From JBBIVP01 sp037439705 [NCBI: bacterium] (GTDB lineage: Bacteria > JBBIVP01), in assembly GCA_037439705.1 (NCBI GenBank), contig JBBIVP010000025.1, positions 7,474-15,702 on the forward strand: a stretch of DNA of 8,229 nucleotides. The letters run 5' to 3'. Below the pieces are notes generated by a model. The model worked only from the letters and a program-made list of their open reading frames with translations, did not search any database and was not told the DNA's origin. Positions within the stretch are counted from its first letter, which is position 1, and every line of letters begins with the position of its first letter. Shown here piece after piece: positions 1-6,486 of this stretch. A program made the translations under genes and the position numbers.

Positions 1-29
1 CTTAAACGCTCAAAATTTGCCTGATACTC

Positions 30-995
30 TTAAAAATCTACAAGTCTTATCTCTTCGCCTGCTCCAATTTCCCTTGCCATTTCGTAGATGAAGCTTGCTA
101 CCGCTATGTCCTGAATTGCAAGACCTGTTGAGTCAAAAAGGGTTATTTCGTCCATACTTCTTCTTCCGAGTTTTTTGCCCCTTACTATTTCTCCAAGGGT
201 ACCATATATGTTCTTTTCCGAAATAATTCCTTTCTTTATGGGAATGTTGATTTCGCCTGAATGAATTGCCTGTTCCATATTGTCAACCACAATTCTTGCA
301 TTTTTTAATATAATGGGGTCAATCTCCTGTTTCCCCGGTGCATCCGCACCAATTGCATTTATGTGAACCCCGTTTTTTATATGCCTCATCATGAGCACAG
401 GAGAGATGGAAGGTGTGGTAGTTGAAATGATGTCGCATTCTTTCATTATTGAAGGGTCATCTGCTATGAAAACCTCAATCTCCTTTTTCTGAGAACTTAT
501 TTTTTCCTTCAATGCGTTAGCCTTTTCTTTATTGATGTCGTATAGAATCACCCTTTCTATATTTCTTACAAGGTTTATTGCAAGAAATTGCGTCCATGCC
601 TGCCTTCCACATCCTATGAGTCCAAGAACCCTTGAATCGGAACGGGAGAGGAGGTCTGTTGCAATACCCGCTCCGGCTCCTGTTCTGAAATCTGTAATCG
701 CTGTTGCATCCATTATTGCGAGCGGAAACCCTGTTCTTGCATCGTTCAGGATGAAGACAGCCATTACAGTGGGAAGGTTTCTATTTTCAGGATGAACATT
801 TACCCATTTTATTCCAGCAAATCTTCCATAAGCTACAGGCATTGCACGAAAATCTCCATTTTTCAATAACAAATACTTTTTTGGAGGCATATTAACTCTG
901 GGTTCGTTCAAAAAAGCCTCCTTCACACACCTTAAAACACCCTCCATTTTCAAAAGTCTCTTTATTCTTTTTCCAGGAAGAAGGAGGGTTCTCAT
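30..995 (-). CDS. Ornithine cyclodeaminase / mu-crystallin family NAD(P)-dependent enzyme (alanine dehydrogenase-like)
   Basis: A complete 321-residue protein, about the usual size for this family of cytoplasmic NAD(P) enzymes. The family includes ornithine and lysine cyclodeaminases, archaeal-type alanine dehydrogenase and ketimine reductases. Visible family marks are the substrate-pocket segment GIKWVNVHPEN (residues 61-71, Lys63), the block DATAITDFRTGAGAG (96-110), a Rossmann nucleotide-binding loop GLIGCGRQA (125-133), IGADAPGKQE (215-224) and the C-terminal DSTGLAIQDIA (288-298). Asp218 in GADAPGK sits where ornithine cyclodeaminase has its catalytic Asp, so cyclodeaminase, alanine dehydrogenase and imine reductase all remain possible. 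I give no gene symbol for that reason. The ATG (993-995) shares its A with the TGA stop of efp, so the two genes are cotranscribed and probably translationally coupled. An AAAGGG just upstream of the ATG could serve as a ribosome site. The family call is firm; the substrate is not known. Confidence 0.9.
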   Translation of the reverse strand: MRTLLLPGKRIKRLLKMEGVLRCVKEAFLNEPRVNMPPKKYLLLKNGDFRAMPVAYGRFAGIKWVNVHPENRNLPTVMAVFILNDARTGFPLAIMDATAITDFRTGAGAGIATDLLSRSDSRVLGLIGCGRQAWTQFLAINLVRNIERVILYDINKEKANALKEKISSQKKEIEVFIADDPSIMKECDIISTTTPSISPVLMMRHIKNGVHINAIGADAPGKQEIDPIILKNARIVVDNMEQAIHSGEINIPIKKGIISEKNIYGTLGEIVRGKKLGRRSMDEITLFDSTGLAIQDIAVASFIYEMAREIGAGEEIRLVDF

Positions 996-1558
996 CAGCC
1001 CTTTACCCTTTCAACATACTCACTCGATGGAACCCTTACTCTTACAAGGTCCCCATTTTTTATAAATGGTGGAACCATGGTTTCAATATCATTTTCAAGA
1101 ACCGCTGTTTTCCAGACATTGTCCGTCTCACCCTTTACGGGTGCTGCAGTTGAGATGACCTTGAGAATAACAGTATCTGGAAACTGGATAGTGATAGGGT
1201 TTCCGTCTATAAATAGAAGTGGTATCTTCATATTTGGAGTTAGAAATTTTTGCCCTTCTCCAACTGAGGAAGAGGGAATTTCGTACTGTTCGTATGTATT
1301 CACATCCATAAAATAGAAGGTGTCGCCATCGTTGTAAAGGTATTCTGTATCCCTTCTTTCAAGGTAAATGTCCTCCACATCCTCATCCGGTTTGAATCTT
1401 TTCTCAACTACATTTCCCTTGAGGAGGTTCTGGCACTTCACAAAAACTGCTCCTGCCATTTGCCCAACTGTTGAATGCCTCGTTACATTTACAACCCTTA
1501 AGTAATTTTCACCCTCCTTAAAGACATCCCCTATTTTCAGGTCTGATGCCTTTTTCAT
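995..1558 (-). CDS. efp: Elongation factor P, with a variant tip loop
   Basis: A complete 187-residue EF-P, the normal length. EF-P enters the ribosomal E site and speeds peptide-bond formation at proline stretches. The order is the N-terminal KOW-like domain (about 1-63) followed by two OB domains. Recognisable stretches are ASDLKIGDVF, VVEKRF, EYLYNDGDTFYFMDVNTYEQYEIP (about 92-115, quoted in outline only), the central VGEGQKFLTPNM and IDGNPITIQFPDTVILKV, and C-terminal VPPFIKNGDLVRVRVPSSEYVERV. The loop that normally reads KPGKG or similar, with the lysine or arginine that is post-translationally modified, reads HSTVGQMAGA (28-37). Aligning from the following FV places Ala35 at the position of E. 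coli Lys34. The stretch after FVK is about two residues shorter than in E. coli-like EF-P. The ATG at 1556-1558 has no Shine-Dalgarno; a TATAAT lies seven bases upstream, suggesting a leaderless mRNA. It heads a two-gene operon with the cyclodeaminase-family gene. Confidence 0.95.
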   Translation of the reverse strand: MKKASDLKIGDVFKEGENYLRVVNVTRHSTVGQMAGAVFVKCQNLLKGNVVEKRFKPDEDVEDIYLERRDTEYLYNDGDTFYFMDVNTYEQYEIPSSSVGEGQKFLTPNMKIPLLFIDGNPITIQFPDTVILKVISTAAPVKGETDNVWKTAVLENDIETMVPPFIKNGDLVRVRVPSSEYVERVKG

Positions 1559-1565
1559 ATTTTTT

Positions 1566-1593
1566 ATTATAAAAATTTTTTTTCTTTTTTCAA
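1566..1593 (-). promoter_or_regulatory. Promoter of the efp operon, predicted leaderless
   Basis: Reading on the minus strand, a -35 box TTGAAA (1593-1588, 5 of 6 match to TTGACA) is followed by a 16-base spacer and a perfect -10 box TATAAT (1571-1566). Seven bases then separate the -10 from the efp ATG. A start site 6 to 7 bases after the -10 falls on or one base before the A of the ATG, so the transcript would have essentially no 5' leader. No SD-like sequence lies upstream of the ATG. The region is AT-rich, so chance boxes are possible, but both hexamers and the spacing agree. Confidence 0.7.
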
Positions 1594-1596
1594 GGC

Positions 1597-1625
1597 TTGA
1601 TTTTGAAGAATTTCAGATTTATAAT
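1597..1625 (+). promoter_or_regulatory. Promoter of the lipoprotein operon
   Basis: TTGATT (1597-1602, 4 of 6 match to TTGACA), a 17-base spacer, then a perfect TATAAT (1620-1625). Transcription would begin near 1632, leaving a leader of about 20 bases that contains the SD at 1641-1649. The -35 is back to back with the efp -35. Together they form the inverted repeat TCAAG-G-CTTGA (1590-1600), so polymerase or a regulator binding here would touch both promoters. Confidence 0.65.
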
Positions 1626-1640
1626 TTTAATAATGAAATC

Positions 1641-1649
1641 AAAGGAGGG
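1641..1649 (+). promoter_or_regulatory. Shine-Dalgarno of the lipoprotein gene (sets its start)
   Basis: AAAGGAGGG ends four bases before the ATG at 1654. This makes 1654 the start rather than the in-frame TTG at 1597, which is the -35 box and lies upstream of the likely transcription start. Confidence 0.85.
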
Positions 1650-1653
1650 AAAG

Positions 1654-3456
1654 ATGAAGAAGTTATTTTTATTAAGTTCTACCCTTTTTCTTTTTCTGTC
1701 CTGCCCTACAAGTCCTGTTGAGCAGAAGATAAAGGAAAAGATGGATAGCGCTGAGATTTATCTTAAGGAAGGAAAATATGATGATGCGAAAACAACTTAC
1801 GAAGAAGTTTTAAGACTTAACGCTTCATATACTCCTGCAAAATTCGGCGTTATAATCTCTGACATATTTGATGCCATAGTTGAAATTCAGGAAAACATTC
1901 AAATCCTTCTTCCTATTCTTCAAATGATTCAACAAGCTCAACAGCCACAGGCACTCACGGGTATCAATTATATAATAAGGAACTTCCTTGAGTCAATTTT
2001 GATTGAGAGGATGAGGAATCACCTCCTCTGTGATGAGCTGGGAGATAACTATCGTATATGTTTTGATGAGATAGAGAAGGACACTACCTTTGTGTTCAAA
2101 GCTGAGTCCTTGCCTCTTGTAGTTGACATAGGTTTTGGTCCAATTCTTTCCCTTGATTTTGGTGGCGTTTACAACCTTGGAGAGGCATACTTCCTTGAAT
2201 TCATCTTTTCAGCTGTTGTTGGGGTTGCAGAGATACTCTACACAATTGATTTCAACATAGATGTTTTCGCGACATTCAGTTTTATATTCAATTCCGGAAT
2301 AATGGATATGCTTAATACAAATCCCCTTCCAGCAGTTTTAAAGATACTCGGAACTACCCTCAATGCCAATCCCAACCTTCTTGGTTTTAACGGAAATACT
2401 GGAGACCTCTTGAGCTCGCAGACACATCTTAAGAACGCCTTTCAGAGCCTTCTTGAATCAATAAACGATGTGAAGAGCAGACCATTTGAAACGGATACCA
2501 TCTTCAGCATCGGCAAAGACCCGAACACAATCCTTTTCAGGTTTTATAACAGATTGAGAAAGGATGTGAAATCCGCTTGCACTGAAGAGGAAAAGGCAGA
2601 GAAAAATATATGTGTGAAAATGAAGGTTTCAGAGAATATAGAAATTGCAGTTAAGAATGTTTTAAAATCCCTTGAGATGTCTGACTCCTTTATAAGCTGG
2701 GCTAATGATATTGCTCCTTTGATTGCCATAGTTTTTCAGGTACTCATTGATTCTGCCATTGTTTTAGACCTTATTGATTTTATAACAGCCCTCCTTCAAC
2801 CAGACCCTGAAACTCAGGAATTGATTGATACAATCAAATCATTTATTTCACCAGGAACAGTCAGCGCAGACCTCATTTACGGAGTTCTGACAAGCATCCT
2901 TGGAGATGTCATTCAGATTTCTCCAGCCAAGCTTTATGAGGAGGCCAAGAACAACAATTTTTCGTTGAGAAGAATTCTTCCTTTATGGACAGCATATCAC
3001 GATTATACTCAGGAATATCCAAAAACGGTGGAGGAGGCTGATACACTATGGCTTGAATGGGAGTGCGGAACATCCACCGTTCCACCCTATGATTACAACA
3101 AACCAGCAACAAATGTTCTTGACCCGAATTTGCTCTTCCTTATTTGCTCAACCGATGCAGTTGACACTCCTCATTTTTTTGATACAACTGTAAAGGTTCC
3201 AAAAGAAGTTACTGTAAAAAGCCTGCTACAGGATGGGATTCCAAGTTCCATCCCATATTTCTACCTCATTGACCCTACATTTGCAGGTGCTGTGAAGATA
3301 AACTTCTATCCCCTTACAGAGCCACTTCCTCAATGCGGTTATACCGATGCAAAAACATGGCATATTCCCCACGACAACTGTGAGGTAAATGGGCTCATCC
3401 ATAAAATACTTGCTCCGATAATAGACGTTATAAAAGGAGGAGGTCTTCCATTCTGA
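1654..3456 (+). CDS. Large TPR-containing lipoprotein of unknown function
   Basis: A 600-residue protein that I do not recognise. It starts with a lipoprotein signal peptide: KK at residues 2-3, a hydrophobic stretch at 4-15, and FLSC with Cys17 as the likely lipidated residue. The lipobox is slightly non-canonical because Phe, not Leu, is at -3. Residues 31-64 form a single tetratricopeptide-like helix pair (DSAEIYLKEGKYDDAKTTYE, then EVLRLNASYTPA). The rest is mostly helical with several very hydrophobic segments, for example around ALLQPDPETQ and upstream of it, but no convincing transmembrane helix is certain. Apart from Cys17 there are eight cysteines in four neighbouring pairs (126/136, 309/320, 471/498, 561/576), suggesting disulfides in an exported domain. 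The start at 1654 is fixed by AAAGGAGGG; the promoter lies at 1597-1625. The last codons, encoding KGGGLPF, contain AGGAGGT, which probably serves as the ribosome site of the next gene. A membrane-anchored scaffold or binding role is only a guess. Confidence 0.88.
   Translation: MKKLFLLSSTLFLFLSCPTSPVEQKIKEKMDSAEIYLKEGKYDDAKTTYEEVLRLNASYTPAKFGVIISDIFDAIVEIQENIQILLPILQMIQQAQQPQALTGINYIIRNFLESILIERMRNHLLCDELGDNYRICFDEIEKDTTFVFKAESLPLVVDIGFGPILSLDFGGVYNLGEAYFLEFIFSAVVGVAEILYTIDFNIDVFATFSFIFNSGIMDMLNTNPLPAVLKILGTTLNANPNLLGFNGNTGDLLSSQTHLKNAFQSLLESINDVKSRPFETDTIFSIGKDPNTILFRFYNRLRKDVKSACTEEEKAEKNICVKMKVSENIEIAVKNVLKSLEMSDSFISWANDIAPLIAIVFQVLIDSAIVLDLIDFITALLQPDPETQELIDTIKSFISPGTVSADLIYGVLTSILGDVIQISPAKLYEEAKNNNFSLRRILPLWTAYHDYTQEYPKTVEEADTLWLEWECGTSTVPPYDYNKPATNVLDPNLLFLICSTDAVDTPHFFDTTVKVPKEVTVKSLLQDGIPSSIPYFYLIDPTFAGAVKINFYPLTEPLPQCGYTDAKTWHIPHDNCEVNGLIHKILAPIIDVIKGGGLPF
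3438..3444 (+). promoter_or_regulatory. Shine-Dalgarno inside the lipoprotein 3' end, for the downstream membrane protein
   Basis: A perfect AGGAGGT lies within the last codons of the lipoprotein gene. It is nine bases before the TGA stop (3454-3456), eight bases before an in-frame CTG (3453) and five before an in-frame ATT (3450). It is 38 bases from the first in-frame ATG (3483), too far to serve that codon. It points to a start at the stop codon of the upstream gene, in a CTGA-type overlap. Confidence 0.6.
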
Positions 3457-3482
3457 GATTAAGGACGCTCATTTCTTCGTTT

Positions 3483-3863
3483 ATGTGCGGAATTGTTATC
3501 ACTATAATAAATACAGGTTTTGAGTACCTTGGTGCTAAATGGGATATCTATTATGTTCACGGGAAAACCCTTATTATAAATACCCCTCTTTTCTTTTTTA
3601 TTCTGTGGATATTCCTTACCTTTTTCTACCTTCTTGGATATGAACTGCTGGCAGAAAGAAAATCTGAGAAATTCGTCTACATTCTCGGAGGCATAATTCT
3701 TGGATGGTTATTTGACTGGAATATGTGGAGGATAGGTGTTCTTTCACTTGGTAAAAATGGTAATCCCTTAATTATTGCTTTTGTCTGGATAATTGCTGTC
3801 CCTCTTGCAGTTTTTATTTATTACCTTTTCAAAAATTTTTTGGGGAAGTTTATTCTTGATTGA
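3483..3863 (+). CDS. Small multi-pass membrane protein, unknown function
   Basis: From the ATG given here the product is 126 residues and strongly hydrophobic. Likely membrane segments are residues 1-12 (truncated with this start), about 33-55 (TPLFFFILWIFLTFFYLLGY), about 64-78 and about 96-117. Charged loops lie between them (ELLAERKSEK at 54-63). I do not recognise the family. The pattern FEYLG...INTPLFFFILW loosely recalls carotenoid-type small integral membrane proteins, but that is not enough for a name. Coordinates use the first conventional start codon, yet no SD precedes it. The frame is open upstream, and starting at CTG 3453 would add MRLRTLISSF, giving a basic N-terminus and completing the first membrane helix (136 residues in total). 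It is probably co-transcribed and coupled with the lipoprotein gene. Its last 96 bases overlap rlmB on the other strand. Confidence 0.7.
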   Translation: MCGIVITIINTGFEYLGAKWDIYYVHGKTLIINTPLFFFILWIFLTFFYLLGYELLAERKSEKFVYILGGIILGWLFDWNMWRIGVLSLGKNGNPLIIAFVWIIAVPLAVFIYYLFKNFLGKFILD

Positions 3864-4520
3864 GTAAAGGGCAATTCCAACTGCTACACTCAGATTGAGG
3901 GAAACTTTTGTTTCTATTCTCAATGTGAACTCGCTGAGATGAAGAATTGATTTTTTAATTCCTTTTCCTTCTGAACCCGCGATAAGAAGTATCTTATCCT
4001 GAGGTTGAAATTCTTCAAGTATTTTTTCCCCATTCTCGTCAAGGGCTAAAATTTGATAACCTCTTTCCTTCATCTTTTTAATAAATGAAGCGGGTTTCTT
4101 TGTAATTGCAATTTTCATCCATTCTGCGATTCCTGCAGAGGTTTTTAAAACCACGGGTGTGACCTTCGTTGAACCTTTCTGTGGAATGAAAATTCCTTCT
4201 ATGCCGAAAGCCCATGCACATCTTATAACAGCGCCAAAATTTCTCGGGTCTTCAATTCCGTCAAGAAATAGAAGAAACCTTCCATCAATTTCTTTTTCGG
4301 ATGCGTATGGATAGGGCTCAGTTTTAGCGACTATCCCCTGGTGAACCGCTCCCCTTGCATATCTTTCTACATCCCCTCTTTTTAATGGAATTCCTTTTTC
4401 AGAACAGATACTTTTTATTTCTTCAGGAATTTCTTCCCTTGAATAGATTATCTCTTCCACCTTTCTTCTTCCTGCTCTTAAAAGTTCAATAACAGGGTTT
4501 AAGCCGTAAACTATTTGCAA
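3768..4520 (-). CDS. rlmB: 23S rRNA 2'-O-ribose methyltransferase, RlmB/TrmH-family SPOUT enzyme
   Basis: A 250-residue SpoU/TrmH-family enzyme that uses S-adenosylmethionine. RlmB methylates G2251 of 23S rRNA, in the P loop. Residues 1-70 are the small N-terminal RNA-binding domain, with the typical opening IVYGLNPVIELLRAG and GAVHQGIVA (57-65). The knotted SPOUT domain follows: motif 1 LDGIEDPRNFGAVIR (86-100, with Asn94 and Arg100), motif 2 IAGSEGKGI (180-188, Glu184) and motif 3 SLNLSVAVGIALYS (207-220). The TTG start (4518-4520) is chosen because it gives the family's normal N-terminus; no better ATG is near and the SD is weak. It overlaps the end of pyrF by 10 bases, so it is probably coupled. 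Residues 224-250 are an extra, low-conservation-looking tail beyond the usual end of the fold. They are encoded opposite the membrane-protein gene. Another TrmH-type specificity cannot be excluded, but the N-terminal domain favours RlmB. Confidence 0.9.
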   Translation of the reverse strand: MQIVYGLNPVIELLRAGRRKVEEIIYSREEIPEEIKSICSEKGIPLKRGDVERYARGAVHQGIVAKTEPYPYASEKEIDGRFLLFLDGIEDPRNFGAVIRCAWAFGIEGIFIPQKGSTKVTPVVLKTSAGIAEWMKIAITKKPASFIKKMKERGYQILALDENGEKILEEFQPQDKILLIAGSEGKGIKKSILHLSEFTLRIETKVSLNLSVAVGIALYSIKNKLPQKIFEKVINKNCKRDSNYPDKSNN

Positions 4521-5206
4521 GACTCTATTCTTTTAAGAATTTCAAGGAATGCCCGAGCAGGCTGAAGGGATTTTATTACGGGTCTTCCAACCACTATGTA
4601 ATCCGCTCCGCTTTTTATTGCCTCTTCAGGAGTTCCTGTTCTTCTCTGGTCATCTACTTCTGATGTAATTCTTATTCCTGGAGTGATACATATTTTATCC
4701 GGAGCAAGATTTTTAATTTTGCTTATTTCCATTGGCGAACAAACAAATCCATCCACTCCTCCCTCAATTCCAATTTTGACAATGGTTTCAAATAGAGATT
4801 CCATGGATGAAATTCCAAAAGACAAAATGGTTTCGTTATTCCACGATGTGAGAACGGTAACGCCTATCATAAGAGGAGGGGTTTCAAAGAAAGAGAGTTC
4901 ATTTCTTACAGTTTTTATCATTTCCCTTCCACCCAGACAGTGAATGGTAAACATCTTTATTCCCATCCTTGCAAGCCCCTTTGCTGTGAGAGCAACCGTA
5001 TTAGGAATGTCCATATGTTTCAGGTCAAGAAATACCTCAAGCCCTTTTTCTCTTGCCATATCAATAGTTCTGAAACCAACTCCGAATAATGCTACGGGTC
5101 CGATTTTTACAATTTTTGCATAAGGTGAAATTTCGTCCAGAACCCTTTTAAAATCTTCCTCCCTTTCAAGGTCAAGGGCTACTATTATCCTTTCTTCAGG
5201 TTTCAT
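4511..5206 (-). CDS. pyrF: Orotidine 5'-phosphate decarboxylase
   Basis: A complete 231-residue TIM-barrel enzyme of normal length for the bacterial short form. It decarboxylates OMP to UMP, the last step of de novo pyrimidine synthesis. The opening strand IIVALDL (7-13, Asp12) and KIGPVALFG (34-42, Lys34) line the active site. The signature FLDLKHMDIPNT (59-70) holds the catalytic Asp61-Lys63-Asp66 set. The phosphate- and pyrimidine-binding end is seen in ITPGIR (about 174-179), DDQRRTGTPEEAI and DYIVVGRPV with its Arg. Its ATG overlaps the stop of the upstream PATAN gene in an ATGA junction (5203-5206), and its TAG lies inside the start of rlmB, so it is the third gene of a tight operon. 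No other pyr gene is in the window, so its regulation appears tied to the PATAN operon promoter. Confidence 0.95.
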   Translation of the reverse strand: MKPEERIIVALDLEREEDFKRVLDEISPYAKIVKIGPVALFGVGFRTIDMAREKGLEVFLDLKHMDIPNTVALTAKGLARMGIKMFTIHCLGGREMIKTVRNELSFFETPPLMIGVTVLTSWNNETILSFGISSMESLFETIVKIGIEGGVDGFVCSPMEISKIKNLAPDKICITPGIRITSEVDDQRRTGTPEEAIKSGADYIVVGRPVIKSLQPARAFLEILKRIESCK

Positions 5207-6486
5207 CCCTTTCTTACTTCTTCTACAAGCTTCACAACCTCTTTGTAGGAACTTTCATCAAGAAGATTTCTTCCGAGAAACTGGAGGAAGTTAAGGAGTT
5301 CGTTCATTGCCTCAATGACGAACTGGTCTCCAAGGATGTTCAACAATCCTCCCACCTTTGTTATCTCATCCGATTCTTCAAGCAGGAGATTCCTTACATT
5401 TTCAGCGAGTTTTGTAGCCGAAACACACCCTTCATCGTCTATTTCTACATCCTGAAATATCCCTTTCATTCTTTGTGAGAGGCTCTTTTTGAAATCATCA
5501 AGATGCTTCTTTAAATCAAACCCATCAATTTTTTGCTTAAAAATCGAGACCACATTTCTGAAACATCTGTTGTATTTTTCAATTTTTTCCTCCCACTTCA
5601 GAACCTCTTCGCTCTTTGTTTGAACTGGTTCGCCGAGAACATTTATAACTCCCAATTTAAGGAGTTGAAATAAAATCTTGTATGTTCCGAATTCTCCAAG
5701 TTTCGTTTTTCTTATTATTTCAGAGATTGATGTTTTTCCGTCTATGGTTTCCAGAACCTTCTTCACCGTTTCAGATACCTTTATGGGCGGTGGATTTGGA
5801 GAAAGTTCAAGGATTACATCGTGACTCTTTATTTTTTCTTTTATCAGAACCCATTCATCCATCCTCCTGAAGCCTTCCATAAGAAGGTTCTGGGTGCTGA
5901 GGGATATCTGTGATAGTTCAGGGTCAACTTTTATACCGTCCATAAAAAATGATATCCCGATTTTTAAACTGAAAAGGTTATAGATGATTTCCTCCATCTG
6001 ATACCTCAAACCCATCCAAAGTTCTTTTGTTGTAAGAAACCCTTTTTTAAGGAGAATTGAGCCGAACTTTCCTTCTCCCTTTTTCATTTCCTCTTCCGCA
6101 GTTTTCAGTTGTTCTTCGTTTATGTAGCCAAGTTTGAATAAAATCTGTCCTATTTTAAAAGCCTTATCCTCTGAGTAGGCATATACCACATCTCCGTTTG
6201 AGAAATATACGCTTGTGGAAAGAAACGATTCAGGAATTACCACCAGCACTCCTGTTTTTTGTGTCATATTGAGAAAGGAAAAGAGGTCTGCTATGCTGAT
6301 GACCGATAAATCAACAATTATAGCAGGTATAGTTTCATCTGGATTTTTCTGGAGTATTGAGAATTTGTATCCGGCTGGAATTATGGCAATCATTTCGTTC
6401 TCGGTTATTCCCATTTGTTTTACAATTGTTCTTGGAAGCCTTATGTTGTATCCCTCACCGACCTTTACCTGAATCTTCGTTTTCAT
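5203..6486 (-). CDS. DUF4388 (PATAN) protein with an N-terminal AbrB-like domain
   Basis: A 427-residue protein. Residues 1-46 read like a SpoVT/AbrB swapped-hairpin domain: a short strand, GEGYNIRLPRTIVKQMGI (10-27) matching the usual G-R-hxIPxxhhxxLgI pattern, then ENEMIAIIPAGYKFSIL. Residues about 58-184 are DUF4388/PATAN, with KTGVLVV (77-83), VYFSNGDVVYAY (93-104), a GspE-N-like helical hairpin (KIGQILFKLGYINEEQL and GSILLKKGFLTTKEL) and a closing strand near ISFFMDG. Residues about 237-285 look like a winged helix (GKTSISEIIRKTKLGEFGTY). A helical C-terminal region (about 300-420) is shared with the paralogue upstream. The ATG at 6486 is preferred; it shares one base with the upstream stop and has AGGA nearby. 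A TTG one codon earlier (6489) would also fit. Such proteins are usually linked to signalling or gliding-type regulation; the job here is unknown. The domain call is by eye. Confidence 0.85.
   Translation of the reverse strand: MKTKIQVKVGEGYNIRLPRTIVKQMGITENEMIAIIPAGYKFSILQKNPDETIPAIIVDLSVISIADLFSFLNMTQKTGVLVVIPESFLSTSVYFSNGDVVYAYSEDKAFKIGQILFKLGYINEEQLKTAEEEMKKGEGKFGSILLKKGFLTTKELWMGLRYQMEEIIYNLFSLKIGISFFMDGIKVDPELSQISLSTQNLLMEGFRRMDEWVLIKEKIKSHDVILELSPNPPPIKVSETVKKVLETIDGKTSISEIIRKTKLGEFGTYKILFQLLKLGVINVLGEPVQTKSEEVLKWEEKIEKYNRCFRNVVSIFKQKIDGFDLKKHLDDFKKSLSQRMKGIFQDVEIDDEGCVSATKLAENVRNLLLEESDEITKVGGLLNILGDQFVIEAMNELLNFLQFLGRNLLDESSYKEVVKLVEEVRKG

Noticed and set aside
532-795. Plus-strand open frame inside the cyclodeaminase-family gene
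   Set aside because: It is antisense to conserved Rossmann-fold motifs and has no recognisable protein features.
1597-1653. Upstream TTG start for the lipoprotein, adding 19 residues
   Set aside because: The TTG is the -35 box, the added residues would spoil the signal peptide, and a strong SD precedes the ATG at 1654.
4527-4540. ATTCTT-TT-AAGAAT inverted repeat near the pyrF/rlmB junction, considered as a terminator or operator
   Set aside because: It lies in pyrF codons, is AT-only apart from two G/C pairs, has a two-base loop and no following T-run, and sits inside a tightly coupled operon.
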